A stretch of 35,294 bases of DNA from Parvibaculum sp. (lineage in GTDB: Bacteria; Pseudomonadota; Alphaproteobacteria; Parvibaculales; Parvibaculaceae), in contig JAHBYK010000022.1 in NCBI GenBank assembly GCA_019635965.1, positions 1-35,294 of the forward strand, written 5' to 3'. Position numbers and translations under genes: made by a program. Positions 1 to 8,152 of the stretch are shown one piece after another. The notes under the pieces are model-generated. The model saw nothing but the letters and a program-made list of their open reading frames with translations. It was not told the DNA's origin and searched no databases. Position 1 is the stretch's first letter. Each line of letters begins with the position of its first letter.

Positions 1-1
1 T

Positions 2-316
2 ACCACGCTGCCGAAGGCGAAGGAGCTTCGTCCTTATGTCGAGAAGCTCGTGACGCTCGGCAAGCGCGGAGATCTTCATGCGCGCCGCCAGGCCTATGCC
101 GCACTGCCGGACAAGTTCTGGGCTGCCAAGCTCTTCGACGTGCTTGGTCCGCGGTATCAGGAACGTCAGGGCGGTTACATCCGTGTGCTCAAGGCGGGCT
201 TCCGTCATGGTGACAGCGCGCCGATGGCCGTGATCGAGTTCGTCGATCGTGACGAAAGCGCCAAGGGTCAGGACTCCGGCCCGGTGTTCTCGGATGACGA
301 GGGCGACGAGGATTGA
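2..316 (+). CDS. rplQ: 50S ribosomal protein L17, C-terminal part
   Basis: This is the C-terminal part of ribosomal protein L17, a large-subunit protein near the exit tunnel. The reading frame is open from base 2, so the gene enters from the left and its start is outside the window. The visible protein begins [20 protein letters not shown], the typical L17 core, continues through a [19 protein letters not shown] segment, and ends in an acidic tail (DDEGDED). In most bacteria rplQ is the last gene of the rpsM-rpsK-rpsD-rpoA-rplQ operon. The strong terminator just downstream agrees with that. An ATG at base 50 is internal, not the start. Identity is very secure. Confidence 0.96.
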   Translation, partial: TTLPKAKELRPYVEKLVTLGKRGDLHARRQAYAALPDKFWAAKLFDVLGPRYQERQGGYIRVLKAGFRHGDSAPMAVIEFVDRDESAKGQDSGPVFSDDEGDED

Positions 317-341
317 TTTTCCTCGCTCCGGCGAGTTTCGA

Positions 342-372
342 GGCGGCATCTGCGGATGCCGCCTTTTTCTTT
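342..372 (+). terminator. Rho-independent terminator after rplQ
   Basis: A perfect 9-bp stem (GGCGGCATC at 342-350, GATGCCGCC at 355-363) with a TGCG tetraloop is followed at once by a T-rich run, 364-372. It lies 25 bp after the rplQ stop and would end the ribosomal protein operon. Confidence 0.93.
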
Positions 373-512
373 GGCCGTTCATGACAATCCGGTAACCCGG
401 TTCACGCCATTTCCGCCTTGTCATGGCAATGCACGGCCCGCAAAATTCCCGTGCGGCTGAGGTTGCCGGGGTTTCAGGGGCCGTTTCCCGTCCTTGTTCG
501 AGGGCGTGCTGA

Positions 513-1973
513 ATGGTGGTGGAAATGTTGTCGGAGTCCAATTGGACAGGCGCACTTGCAATGGCGCTCGCTGCGGTTCTTCTCGTTGTGGCGCTTGTTG
601 CCATACCGTGGAGCGCGAAGGCAGATACGGAACGCCGGGTTCCGGGCAGCCGGGGCGAGGTGCAGCTTTCCTATGCGCCGGTGGTGAAGCGCGTCGCGCC
701 GGCCGTCGTCAATGTCTATACCAAGCGTGTGGTGCGCGAGCAGATGCGCTCGCCCTTTGCCAACGATCCCTTTTTCCAGCAGTTCTTCGGCAACAGATTC
801 AGTTTTGGTGTGCCGCGCGAACGCGTGCAGCAGTCGCTCGGCTCCGGCGTGATCGTCGATCCCTCGGGGCTCGTCGTTACGAATTATCATGTCATCAAGG
901 ACGGGCAGGAATTTACCGTAGCGCTTGCCGACCGGCGTGAATTCGAGGCCGAGCTGGTGCTCTCGGATGAGCGCACCGATCTTGCTGTCCTGCGGATCGG
1001 AAACGGGCGTGAGAAGCTGCCGCACCTGACGTTCAAGAATTCCGACTCGGTGGAGGTAGGCGATCTCGTCCTCGCCATCGGCAATCCATTCGGCGTTGGA
1101 CAGACGGTCACTTCCGGCATTGTTTCTGCGCTTGCGCGCACCCATGTCGGCGTATCCGACTACCAGTTCTTCATCCAGACGGATGCCGCCATCAATCCTG
1201 GCAATTCCGGCGGTGCGCTCGTCACGATGGATGGCCAGCTTATCGGCATCAACACCGCCATCTACTCTCAGACAGGCGGCAGCATCGGCATCGGCTTTGC
1301 CATTCCTTCCAACATGGTGGAAAGTGTCGTCGCATCGGCGCGCAATGGCGGCCATGTGATGCGGCCCTGGTTCGGTGCGGCACTGCAGGCGGTTGATGCG
1401 GAACTCGCGCAATCGCTCGGTCTCGACCGGCCGGGCGGGAGCCTCATCCGCGAGCTCGCCGCAGGCAGCCCGGCCGACAAGGCGGGACTCCGCGTCGGCG
1501 ATGTCATTCGTGCGGTTGACGGGTTTGAGGTCGATGAGCCGCAGGCGCTTCGCTATCGCTTTGCGACGAAGGGGCTTGGCGGCAAGGCGAAGGTCTCATA
1601 TCTGCGCGAAGGCAAGTGGCGCGAAACCGAAGTCGCGCTTGTCGCTCCGCCGGAAGACCCGCCTGCCGAGGAAACGGTGATTGCCGGGCGCAATCCGTTT
1701 GCGGGGGCTACCATCGCAAATCTTTCGCCGGCCGTTGCCGATCGCCTTGGTTTCGATTCCTTGACGGAGAGAGGCGTCGTCATCGTGAATATCGAACCGG
1801 GCTCCGCGGCAAACCGTATCCAGTTCCAGCGCGGCGACATCATCGTCGATGTAGGCGGCCAGAAGATCGGCAAGGTATCCGATCTCGTAAAGGCGACGTC
1901 GGCAGCCAAGCCGCAATGGACCTTCACCGTGAAGCGCGGCGAGCGCGTCTTCACGGCAACGGTCGGCGGATAG
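513..1973 (+). CDS. degP: Do-type (DegP/HtrA) periplasmic serine protease
   Basis: This is a 486-residue HtrA/Do-family protease-chaperone that should act in the periplasm on misfolded proteins. The N terminus has a hydrophobic signal segment (about 12-32) ending near an SAKAD cleavage-like site. The trypsin-like domain has a full triad: His126 in TNYHV, Asp156 in RTDLAVL and Ser232 in NPGNSGG. Two PDZ domains follow (about 283-375 and 400-483), the full Do layout. An in-frame TGA lies directly before the ATG at 513, so the gene cannot start further upstream; ATG at 525 is an alternative. The gene stands alone after the rplQ terminator and converges with bfr, the stops being 8 bp apart. Which Do paralogue it is (DegP, DegQ or MucD) cannot be told by eye. 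Confidence 0.93.
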   Translation: MVVEMLSESNWTGALAMALAAVLLVVALVAIPWSAKADTERRVPGSRGEVQLSYAPVVKRVAPAVVNVYTKRVVREQMRSPFANDPFFQQFFGNRFSFGVPRERVQQSLGSGVIVDPSGLVVTNYHVIKDGQEFTVALADRREFEAELVLSDERTDLAVLRIGNGREKLPHLTFKNSDSVEVGDLVLAIGNPFGVGQTVTSGIVSALARTHVGVSDYQFFIQTDAAINPGNSGGALVTMDGQLIGINTAIYSQTGGSIGIGFAIPSNMVESVVASARNGGHVMRPWFGAALQAVDAELAQSLGLDRPGGSLIRELAAGSPADKAGLRVGDVIRAVDGFEVDEPQALRYRFATKGLGGKAKVSYLREGKWRETEVALVAPPEDPPAEETVIAGRNPFAGATIANLSPAVADRLGFDSLTERGVVIVNIEPGSAANRIQFQRGDIIVDVGGQKIGKVSDLVKATSAAKPQWTFTVKRGERVFTATVGG

Positions 1974-1981
1974 GCGAGGGC

Positions 1982-2464
1982 TCAGGACGCTTCGTGGTCG
2001 CCCATCTGCGACTGGAGGTAGTTCTCGAGTCCGACAGTCTTTACGAGCTCAAGCTGGGTTTCGAGGAAGTCGATATGCTCTTCCTCGTCTTCCAGAATGT
2101 CCTCGAAGATCTCGCGGGTAACGTAGTCGCGCACCTGCTCGCAATAGGCGATGGCTTCCTTGTAGAAGGCATGGCCCGAATATTCGAGCTTCAGGTCGCA
2201 TTCCAGACATTCGACGGGCGTTTCGCCAATCAGCAGTTTGTCGAGGTCCTGAAGGTTCGGCAGGCCCTCGAGGAAGAGGATGCGCTCGATGAGCTTGTCG
2301 GCGTGTTTCATCTCGTCGATCGACTCGTGATACTCGACCTCGCCAAGCTTCTTCAGACCCCAGTTCTTGAACATGCGGGCATGCAGGAAATACTGGTTGA
2401 TGGCCGTAAGCTCGGCCCGGAGGGCCTTGTTCAGATATTCGATGACCTTGGCGTCGCCGCGCAT
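1982..2464 (-). CDS. bfr: Bacterioferritin
   Basis: Bacterioferritin, 160 residues, forms a 24-subunit haem-containing shell that oxidises Fe(II) and stores ferric iron. The sequence is close to the classic family from its start ([15 protein letters not shown]) to the end. All ferroxidase ligands are present: Glu18, Glu51, His54, Glu94, Glu127 and His130. The haem ligand Met52 is also present. A purine-rich Shine-Dalgarno (AGAGG) lies about 7 bases before the ATG. It is the second gene of a bfd-bfr pair, 136 bp downstream of bfd, and that gap carries its own promoter-like and iron-box-like sequences. Product and start are both secure. Confidence 0.97.
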   Translation of the reverse strand: MRGDAKVIEYLNKALRAELTAINQYFLHARMFKNWGLKKLGEVEYHESIDEMKHADKLIERILFLEGLPNLQDLDKLLIGETPVECLECDLKLEYSGHAFYKEAIAYCEQVRDYVTREIFEDILEDEEEHIDFLETQLELVKTVGLENYLQSQMGDHEAS

Positions 2465-2540
2465 TTCAGACCTCTCTGCTCTTCGACTCGTTGCGGAAGA
2501 ATAGGCCCAAGCCGCACGGCGGGCAAAGCTGCAATTCTAA

Positions 2541-2569
2541 AATATGCAGCGAAAACAATAGTTTGATAA
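2541..2569 (-). promoter_or_regulatory. Candidate bfr promoter
   Basis: Read on the minus strand, TTATCA (2569-2564) and CATATT (2546-2541) are separated by exactly 17 bp, giving a plausible sigma-70 promoter about 75-80 bases before the bfr ATG. Each box matches consensus at 4 of 6 positions. The surrounding DNA is clearly AT-rich compared with the genes. Confidence 0.4.
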
Positions 2570-2574
2570 TGATT

Positions 2575-2591
2575 TTGAGAATATTTCTCGA
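2575..2591. promoter_or_regulatory. Iron-box-like dyad (Irr ICE or Fur type) upstream of bfr
   Basis: The site reads TTGAGAA-TAT-TTCTCGA, with perfect inner arms GAGAA/TTCTC. Against the Irr iron-control element as I recall it (TTTAGAA-N3-TTCTAAA), 11 of 14 fixed positions match. The overlapping stretch 2565-2583 begins GATAATGAT and matches the classic Fur box at 13 of 19 positions. The dyad lies just upstream of the candidate bfr -35 box. Iron control of bfr by Irr is well known in rhizobial relatives; which protein binds here is inference. Confidence 0.5.
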
Positions 2592-2600
2592 ACAGGCCGG

Positions 2601-2807
2601 TTAGTCGGCAGCAGCCAGCGCCGTTGCGACCGCATTCTCGTTGCGAACTTCGGAAATCATGTCTGCGATGGTCGGAAGGCAGCGGCCGCATTGCGGGGTC
2701 GTTCCCATTGCGCGATGGGCGGCTGCCGGCGTGTCGATGTGCGCGCCCTGCGAGAGCACCTCGCGGACAGTCCGGCAATTCTTCGCATTGCACACGCAAA
2801 CGATCAT
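2601..2807 (-). CDS. bfd: Bacterioferritin-associated ferredoxin
   Basis: This 68-residue [2Fe-2S] protein docks on bacterioferritin and passes electrons to its haem to release stored iron. It starts MIVCVCNAKNCRTV and has the four cluster cysteines in the Bfd pattern: Cys4, Cys6, Cys40 and Cys43 (CxC...CGRC). The C terminus has a short Ala-rich extension. The start is ATG at 2805-2807 with an AGGAAG-type ribosome site; longer reading frames through here are spurious because homology begins at this Met. It lies upstream of bfr on the same strand and is divergent from rarA, with 192 bp between the two starts. Confidence 0.93.
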   Translation of the reverse strand: MIVCVCNAKNCRTVREVLSQGAHIDTPAAAHRAMGTTPQCGRCLPTIADMISEVRNENAVATALAAAD

Positions 2808-2999
2808 CTGACTTCCTGTTCCTGCCCTGCGCCAAGCCTCTTCCAGCCGGCTCAAATGATGGCCGCGCGAAGATTGGCACTCTTGCGAATGGTTTGCAAT
2901 AGCGTTGAAACTGACAATCGCTTGCAAAAACGTCGCACCCTCCCGGGCACCCGCGAAAGGCCGCTCAGCGCGGCCGGGAATCCGTGCTAAACAGCCGCC

Positions 3000-4304
3000 A
3001 TGAGCACACTTTTTGAAGCCGCCGGCATGGACGAGGGCGCCCCGCGCCCGCTGGCCGACCGGCTGCGCCCGAAGGCGCTCCAGGAAGTGGTGGGGCAAGA
3101 TCACCTGCTGGGTCCGAAGGGGCCGCTCGGGCGGATGCTTGCCGCTGGGCACCTTTCCTCGATCATCCTCTGGGGACCGCCCGGAACGGGCAAGACGACC
3201 ATCGCGCGGCTTCTCGCTGACAGGGTGGGGCTTCATTTCGAGCCCATGTCGGCGATCTTCTCCGGCGTTGCCGATCTCAAGAAAGTGTTTGAGGCGGCGC
3301 GGGCACGGCGGCAGACGGGCAAGGGGACGCTGCTTTTCGTCGATGAGATCCACCGATTCAATCGCACACAGCAGGACAGTTTCCTGCCCGTCATGGAAGA
3401 CGGCACCGTGACGCTGGTCGGCGCGACGACGGAGAACCCGTCTTTTGAATTGAATGCGGCGCTCCTCTCGCGCGCGCAGGTCATGGTTCTGAACCGTCTG
3501 GACGATGCGGCCCTTGAGGAACTGTTGCAGCGCGCAGAGGTGTTTTACGGCGCGCCGCTTCCGCTGGATGATGATGCGCGTGCATCGCTGCGCGCCATGG
3601 CCGATGGCGATGGGCGCTATGCTCTCAATCTCGCCGAAGAAGTCCACATGCTCGCCCCGGCGGAACCTTTCGATACGGCCGGGCTGATTGCCGCTGTGCA
3701 GCGCCGCGCCCCGCTTTACGACAAGGGACGGGAAGGGCACTACAACCTCATCAGCGCCCTGCACAAGTCGATCCGCGGTTCGGACTGCGATGCCTCGCTT
3801 TATTATCTTGCGCGTATGCTGGCGGGCGGGGAAGACCCGCTCTATATCGCGCGGCGTCTCGTGCGCGCTGCAATTGAGGATATTGGCCTTGCCGATCCTG
3901 AAGCCGTGCATCAGGCGCTGGCGGCAAAGGATGTATTCGACTTCCTCGGCGCGCCGGAGGGCGAACTCGCGCTGGCTCAGGCGACCATCTATCTTGCGAC
4001 AGCGCCGAAATCGAACGCCTCATATGCGGCTTTCGGCGCGGCCAAGCGTGTAGCGCGCGATACGGGGTCCGTTTCGCCGCCTGCGCATATTCTCAATGCG
4101 CCGACGAATCTCATGAAGGAGCTCGGTTACGGCGCGGGATACGAATACGATCATGATGCTCCGCACGCATTCTCCGGGCAGGACTATTTCCCGGTGGAAA
4201 TCGGCAGGCAGGAGTTCTACCACCCTGTCGAACGTGGTTTCGAACGAGAGATTTCCAAGCGGCTGGCTTACTGGCGAAAGCTGAGAGAGGAGAAGAACGC
4301 ATGA
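3000..4304 (+). CDS. rarA: Replication-associated recombination protein A (RarA/MgsA AAA+ ATPase)
   Basis: This 434-residue AAA+ ATPase is related to clamp loaders and acts at stalled replication forks. Walker A is GPPGTGKTT at residues 59-67 and Walker B is [11 protein letters not shown]. The sensor-1 segment [13 protein letters not shown] is typical of the RarA/WRNIP1 family, and the length is usual. The C-terminal part holds the family tetramerisation domain, including the segment [19 protein letters not shown]. It opens an operon: its stop overlaps the crcB start by 4 bp (ATGA). A short GC hairpin (GGCCGC-TCAGC-GCGGCC, 2959-2975) lies in the leader, and no strong ribosome site precedes the ATG. 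Confidence 0.95.
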   Translation: MSTLFEAAGMDEGAPRPLADRLRPKALQEVVGQDHLLGPKGPLGRMLAAGHLSSIILWGPPGTGKTTIARLLADRVGLHFEPMSAIFSGVADLKKVFEAARARRQTGKGTLLFVDEIHRFNRTQQDSFLPVMEDGTVTLVGATTENPSFELNAALLSRAQVMVLNRLDDAALEELLQRAEVFYGAPLPLDDDARASLRAMADGDGRYALNLAEEVHMLAPAEPFDTAGLIAAVQRRAPLYDKGREGHYNLISALHKSIRGSDCDASLYYLARMLAGGEDPLYIARRLVRAAIEDIGLADPEAVHQALAAKDVFDFLGAPEGELALAQATIYLATAPKSNASYAAFGAAKRVARDTGSVSPPAHILNAPTNLMKELGYGAGYEYDHDAPHAFSGQDYFPVEIGRQEFYHPVERGFEREISKRLAYWRKLREEKNA

Positions 4305-4684
4305 ATACACTTCTTGCGGTCGCGGCGGGCGGCGCCATCGGCGCCGGAGCGCGGCACCTGTTCAACGTGCAAATGCTTCGCCTCTTCGGGCCAAGTTTTC
4401 CCTGGGGAACATTCGGCGTGAATATTCTGGGTTCGCTGCTGATGGGGTTGCTGGTGGGCCTCTTCGCGCTAAAGCTCGACCTATCCTCGGAAGCTCGCAG
4501 TTTTCTTACCACTGGAATACTCGGTGGATTTACCACCTTCTCGGCCTTTTCACTCGACGCCGTGAACATGCTGGAGCGAGGTGATATTGAGCTTGCGTTC
4601 GCCTATATGGGCGGTTCGGTCGTTCTCAGTGTGGCTGCACTCGCGCTCGGCCTATTCATCATGAGAATGATCTTTCAGGCATGA
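4301..4684 (+). CDS. crcB: Fluoride channel CrcB/Fluc
   Basis: This 127-residue, four-helix membrane protein belongs to the Fluc family, which forms dual-topology dimers that export fluoride. Family motifs are all visible: GGAIGAGARH near the N terminus, the pore Asn in the GVNILGS segment, and GGFTTFSAFSLD, which holds the central Phe and sodium-site region. It overlaps rarA upstream and the pseudouridine synthase downstream by 4 bp each, so it should be translated from the same message. No fluoride riboswitch could stand directly before it, because there is no gap. Confidence 0.96.
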   Translation: MNTLLAVAAGGAIGAGARHLFNVQMLRLFGPSFPWGTFGVNILGSLLMGLLVGLFALKLDLSSEARSFLTTGILGGFTTFSAFSLDAVNMLERGDIELAFAYMGGSVVLSVAALALGLFIMRMIFQA

Positions 4685-5673
4685 AGGAAGTCTCGCAGAT
4701 CGCCGTCAGTGCGGATGAAGATGGCATCCGGCTCGACCGCTGGTTCAAGCGGCATTTTCCCATGCTGACGCATGGGCGGCTGGAAAAGCTGCTGCGCACA
4801 GGGCAGGTGCGGGTCGATGGGGCACGGGCGAAAGCGAATGCACGGCTCGATCAGGGGCAGATTGTGCGTGTGCCGCCACTTGGCGAGGGCGCCGAAAAGC
4901 CGGCGCCCAGGGCGGAGCGTGCGATCTCCGACAAGGATGCGGCCTTTGTGCGATCGCTCGTCATACACAAGGACAAGTCCATCATTGTCCTCAACAAGCC
5001 GTCGGGTCTTGCCGTGCAGGGTGGCACCAAAACCGAACGTCACCTTGACGGTATGCTTGATGCGCTCACATTCGATGCGGCGGAGCGCCCGCGCCTCGTG
5101 CACCGGCTCGACCGCGATACTTCGGGTGTGCTTGTTCTGGCGCGTACGGCCAAGGCAGCCGCAGCACTTGCCCGTGCCTTCAAGCAGAAGGATGCGCGAA
5201 AGATCTATTGGGCCCTTGTCGTTGGCGTTCCCACGCCGCGTCAGGGTACGATCGACCTTGCGCTGACAAAACAAGGCGCGCCGCGTGCGGAGCGCGTATT
5301 CGCGGCGGACAAGGATGACGAGGATGCGCGCAATGCTGTCACACATTTCTCGACGGTTGCCACTGCCTCCTACAAGCTGGCCTGGCTCGCCCTGATGCCG
5401 CTGACGGGACGAACGCATCAGATCCGTGCTCATGCCGCAGCCATCGGCACACCGATTGTAGGCGATGGAAAATATGGCGGCGTCAATGCGCATCCGGGCG
5501 GCGAAATCGCGCGCCGTCTCCACCTTCACGCCCGATCCATCGACATTGCGCATCCCGATGGCGGGCGCTTCTTTATCGAAGCCGAATTGCCGCCTCATAT
5601 GAAGGCAAGCTGGAAGCTGCTTGGCTTTGATGAGCGCGATGCGGAGAACGCTTTTGAAGGACTTGATGAATGA
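4681..5673 (+). CDS. rluC: RluA-family 23S rRNA pseudouridine synthase (RluC-like)
   Basis: This 330-residue RluA-family enzyme isomerises uridines in rRNA. An N-terminal S4 RNA-binding domain (about 10-62) precedes the catalytic domain. The signature HRLDRDTSG places the catalytic aspartate at Asp144. The later GRTHQIRAHAAAIGTPIVGD segment is the second family motif. A combined S4 and RluA domain of this size suggests RluC or RluD; RluC is my choice from the usual alphaproteobacterial context, and the exact uridine targets are not readable from sequence. It is translationally coupled at both ends by 4-bp ATGA overlaps. Confidence 0.9.
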   Translation: MKEVSQIAVSADEDGIRLDRWFKRHFPMLTHGRLEKLLRTGQVRVDGARAKANARLDQGQIVRVPPLGEGAEKPAPRAERAISDKDAAFVRSLVIHKDKSIIVLNKPSGLAVQGGTKTERHLDGMLDALTFDAAERPRLVHRLDRDTSGVLVLARTAKAAAALARAFKQKDARKIYWALVVGVPTPRQGTIDLALTKQGAPRAERVFAADKDDEDARNAVTHFSTVATASYKLAWLALMPLTGRTHQIRAHAAAIGTPIVGDGKYGGVNAHPGGEIARRLHLHARSIDIAHPDGGRFFIEAELPPHMKASWKLLGFDERDAENAFEGLDE

Positions 5674-6374
5674 GCGCGCCGCTTCGTCTCGTCGTATTCG
5701 ATTGCGACGGCACGCTGATCGACAGCCAGCACATGATCGTTGCGGCGATGAACCATGCCTTCGATGCGCATGGGCTTGAAAATCTGCCGCGAGAAAAGGT
5801 GCTGTCCATTGTCGGTCTGTCGCTGGACGAGGCGATAGAGGCGCTGGTGCCGCATGTCGATTTGCCGCTGCGGCGGAAGCTGACGGAAAGCTACAAGGGC
5901 GCCTTCTTCGAATTGCGGAGCCGGAAGGACCTCGCCGAGCCTCTTTTCCCCGGTGTAAGAGAGGCTCTCGATGCCCTGAGCAAACGGGACGATGTGCTTC
6001 TCGGTATTGCCACGGGCAAGTCGCAGAAGGGACTCCGCCATGCGCTGGAGAGCCACGGGCTCCGTGATTATTTCGTGACGCTGCAGACTGCGGACGATGC
6101 GCCTTCGAAGCCTCACCCCGAAATGCTGCGCCGCGCCATGCGCGAAACGGGCATAGATCCTGCCGATACGGTTCTCGTTGGCGATACAACCTTTGACATG
6201 CAGATGGCCCGTGCAGCGCGCGCACATGCGCTCGGTGTCGATTGGGGCTATCATGAACCCCATCTTTTGACGCAGAGCGGCGCGCGGGCTGTGCTTGATG
6301 ATTTTGGAGGACTTGCGCCGGCGCTTGATGAAATCTGGGCGCGGGTCGCGGAAATCTCTACCGGAGGGGCATGA
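5670..6374 (+). CDS. HAD-superfamily (subfamily IA) phosphatase, phosphoglycolate-phosphatase-like
   Basis: This 234-residue haloacid-dehalogenase-type hydrolase has all four HAD motifs. Motif I is DCDGT with nucleophile Asp11 and acid/base Asp13. Motif II is ATGKS. The motif III lysine is in SKPHPEM, and motif IV is GDTTFDM. A helical cap sits between motifs I and II. The family includes Gph-type phosphoglycolate phosphatases, but the true substrate is uncertain. It overlaps the pseudouridine synthase by 4 bp and ends 4 bp before the AsmA-like start, so it belongs to the rarA operon. Confidence 0.9.
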   Translation: MSAPLRLVVFDCDGTLIDSQHMIVAAMNHAFDAHGLENLPREKVLSIVGLSLDEAIEALVPHVDLPLRRKLTESYKGAFFELRSRKDLAEPLFPGVREALDALSKRDDVLLGIATGKSQKGLRHALESHGLRDYFVTLQTADDAPSKPHPEMLRRAMRETGIDPADTVLVGDTTFDMQMARAARAHALGVDWGYHEPHLLTQSGARAVLDDFGGLAPALDEIWARVAEISTGGA

Positions 6375-6378
6375 GGAC

Positions 6379-8136
6379 ATGAAGAAACTTCTTGGATTCA
6401 TACTCGTCGTGGCGCTGCTTCTGGCGGGCGGTCTCTATGCGCTAACGCTTGTCGATCTCGGCCGGTTTGCACCGCAGATCGAGGCCGCCGCCAAGGACGC
6501 AACCGGCCGCACACTGAAGATAGAAGGCCCGCTCCATATCGGTTTCTCGTTGGTGCCGACTGTCGTGGCGGAAAAGGTGAGTTTCTCGAACGCTGAATGG
6601 GGCACCAAGCCCAACATGATTTCGGCGTCCCGCCTGGAGATCGAGATCGCGTTGCTGCCGCTCCTGTCCGGCAATGTCGATGTGCGCCGCGTCGAAATTG
6701 CCGATGCGGATATATTTCTCGAGACGGACAGGCAGGGGCGCGGCAACTGGGTTTTGGCCGCAAACGAGGCCCAGCCCTCGACGCCTTCGCAAGGCGGTGC
6801 GATGGCGCTCGCCGGCATACCTGAACTCAACATAACCGATTTCCGCTTTGCCTATCGTGACGGCACGACGGGACAGTTGAGCGAAGCCGCTTTCGATGAG
6901 GTCACGCTGGTCGGCAAGGGCGCCGGTCACCATGCAATCATTGAGGGCAAGGTGAATGGCTCGGCTGTTTCGTTTGCGTCAGACATTTCCGGCGATGCCG
7001 CGAACATCGCCCTCAACAATGCGTCGCTCAGCGTTTCGGGGACGAGTATCGGTGGTGATCTTTCGCTCGATCTCACGGCGAAGCCGAAGCTCACCGGAGC
7101 CTTGACAAGCCCGGCCTTCGACGTGACGCCCTTTCTGAAAGGGGGCAGGGGTGGCGGCGGTCCTCTTTTCAGCAAGGAACCTCTGCCGCTTGATGGGCTT
7201 TCCGCTGTCAACGCCGACCTGTCATTGGCGCTTGAGGAACTCCGCTACGGCAAGCTCGTTCTTACGTCGATGAAATTGCCGCTCAAGATCCAAGACGGCC
7301 GGCTTGCTGCACCTTTGAGTGCGACCTATCGAGGGCGGCCCATCAAGCTGGCGCTGAATGCCGACGCGCGTGGCAATATTGCGCTTGATGCGGATGCGGT
7401 GAATTTCGATCTTGGCCGTCTTTTGACGGATCTCGACCTGACGACAATGCTGACGGCGAATGCCGACTTCGGCGCGCGTTTGAAGGGCCAGGGCAAGTCG
7501 CTCAATGCAATCGCCTCATCGCTCAACGGCCAGACCAATCTGCTTATCGGGCAGGGGACGATCAACTCGCGGGCCTTTGCCATCGTCTCGGACGACCTGG
7601 CGCGCGTACTTATTCCATCCGGTGAAAGCGGAGACACAGCGAAGCTCGTTTGTGCGATTTCCCGTTTCGACTTTGCGGGCGGCGTCGGCAAGGCATCGGC
7701 ACTTGCGCTTGAGACCGATACGCTGATCACCACAGGAACGGGTTCGGTCGATCTCGGCAAGGAGAGGATCGATCTTCTTTTCAAGCCCAAGCCAAAAAAG
7801 GCGAGCCTTGTGAGCCTTGCCTTCCCGGTCCGGCTGTCAGGCCCGCTTACATCGCCTTCGGCGGGGCTTGACCGGACGGGTGTTGCGACGGGTGTTGCAA
7901 CGGCGGTTGGCGGTGTCGCATTGACGGGGGGTGTCGGCGCCCTTCTGCCTTTGATGAGCACGGGATCAGGCTCCGTCGCTGCGGGCGGCGAGTGCGGCGC
8001 CGCTGCTGCCGCGGCCAGCGAAGAGTCCCGTGGCGTCGTCGGCACGATCGGTGGGGCGGCGGAAGGTGCGGCCAAGGGCGCGGGCGATGTGCTTGAGGGC
8101 ATTGGCCGCGGCATCGGCAATATTTTCGGGCGGTGA
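6379..8136 (+). CDS. AsmA-family protein
   Basis: This 585-residue protein has a single N-terminal membrane anchor (about 4-23) and a long region of beta-rich repeats, the AsmA/TamB-like layout of envelope proteins thought to bridge membranes or influence lipid and outer-membrane assembly. The N-terminal segment with GRTLKIEGPLHI and a later DVRRVEIADADIFLE is characteristic. The C terminus is a Gly/Ala-rich tail after a second AsmA-like block. An earlier in-frame ATG (6295) would lie inside the phosphatase gene; ATG at 6379, with GAGG just upstream and a clean anchor, is preferred. The cargo is unknown. Confidence 0.85.
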   Translation: MKKLLGFILVVALLLAGGLYALTLVDLGRFAPQIEAAAKDATGRTLKIEGPLHIGFSLVPTVVAEKVSFSNAEWGTKPNMISASRLEIEIALLPLLSGNVDVRRVEIADADIFLETDRQGRGNWVLAANEAQPSTPSQGGAMALAGIPELNITDFRFAYRDGTTGQLSEAAFDEVTLVGKGAGHHAIIEGKVNGSAVSFASDISGDAANIALNNASLSVSGTSIGGDLSLDLTAKPKLTGALTSPAFDVTPFLKGGRGGGGPLFSKEPLPLDGLSAVNADLSLALEELRYGKLVLTSMKLPLKIQDGRLAAPLSATYRGRPIKLALNADARGNIALDADAVNFDLGRLLTDLDLTTMLTANADFGARLKGQGKSLNAIASSLNGQTNLLIGQGTINSRAFAIVSDDLARVLIPSGESGDTAKLVCAISRFDFAGGVGKASALALETDTLITTGTGSVDLGKERIDLLFKPKPKKASLVSLAFPVRLSGPLTSPSAGLDRTGVATGVATAVGGVALTGGVGALLPLMSTGSGSVAAGGECGAAAAAASEESRGVVGTIGGAAEGAAKGAGDVLEGIGRGIGNIFGR

Positions 8137-8152
8137 TGGTTCAGATAATCTG

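Noticed and set aside
2959..2975. The GGCCGC-TCAGC-GCGGCC hairpin before rarA as a terminator or riboswitch.
   Set aside because: The stem is only 6 bp, has no T tract, and such short GC palindromes arise often in DNA of this composition.
2601..3911. A 436-codon minus-strand frame running through bfd into the region opposite rarA.
   Set aside because: Only the last 68 residues match a family (Bfd), from their own ATG with a ribosome site; the rest is antisense to rarA.
4301..4684. A fluoride riboswitch for crcB.
   Set aside because: crcB starts inside the rarA stop codon, so there is no untranslated leader to hold one.
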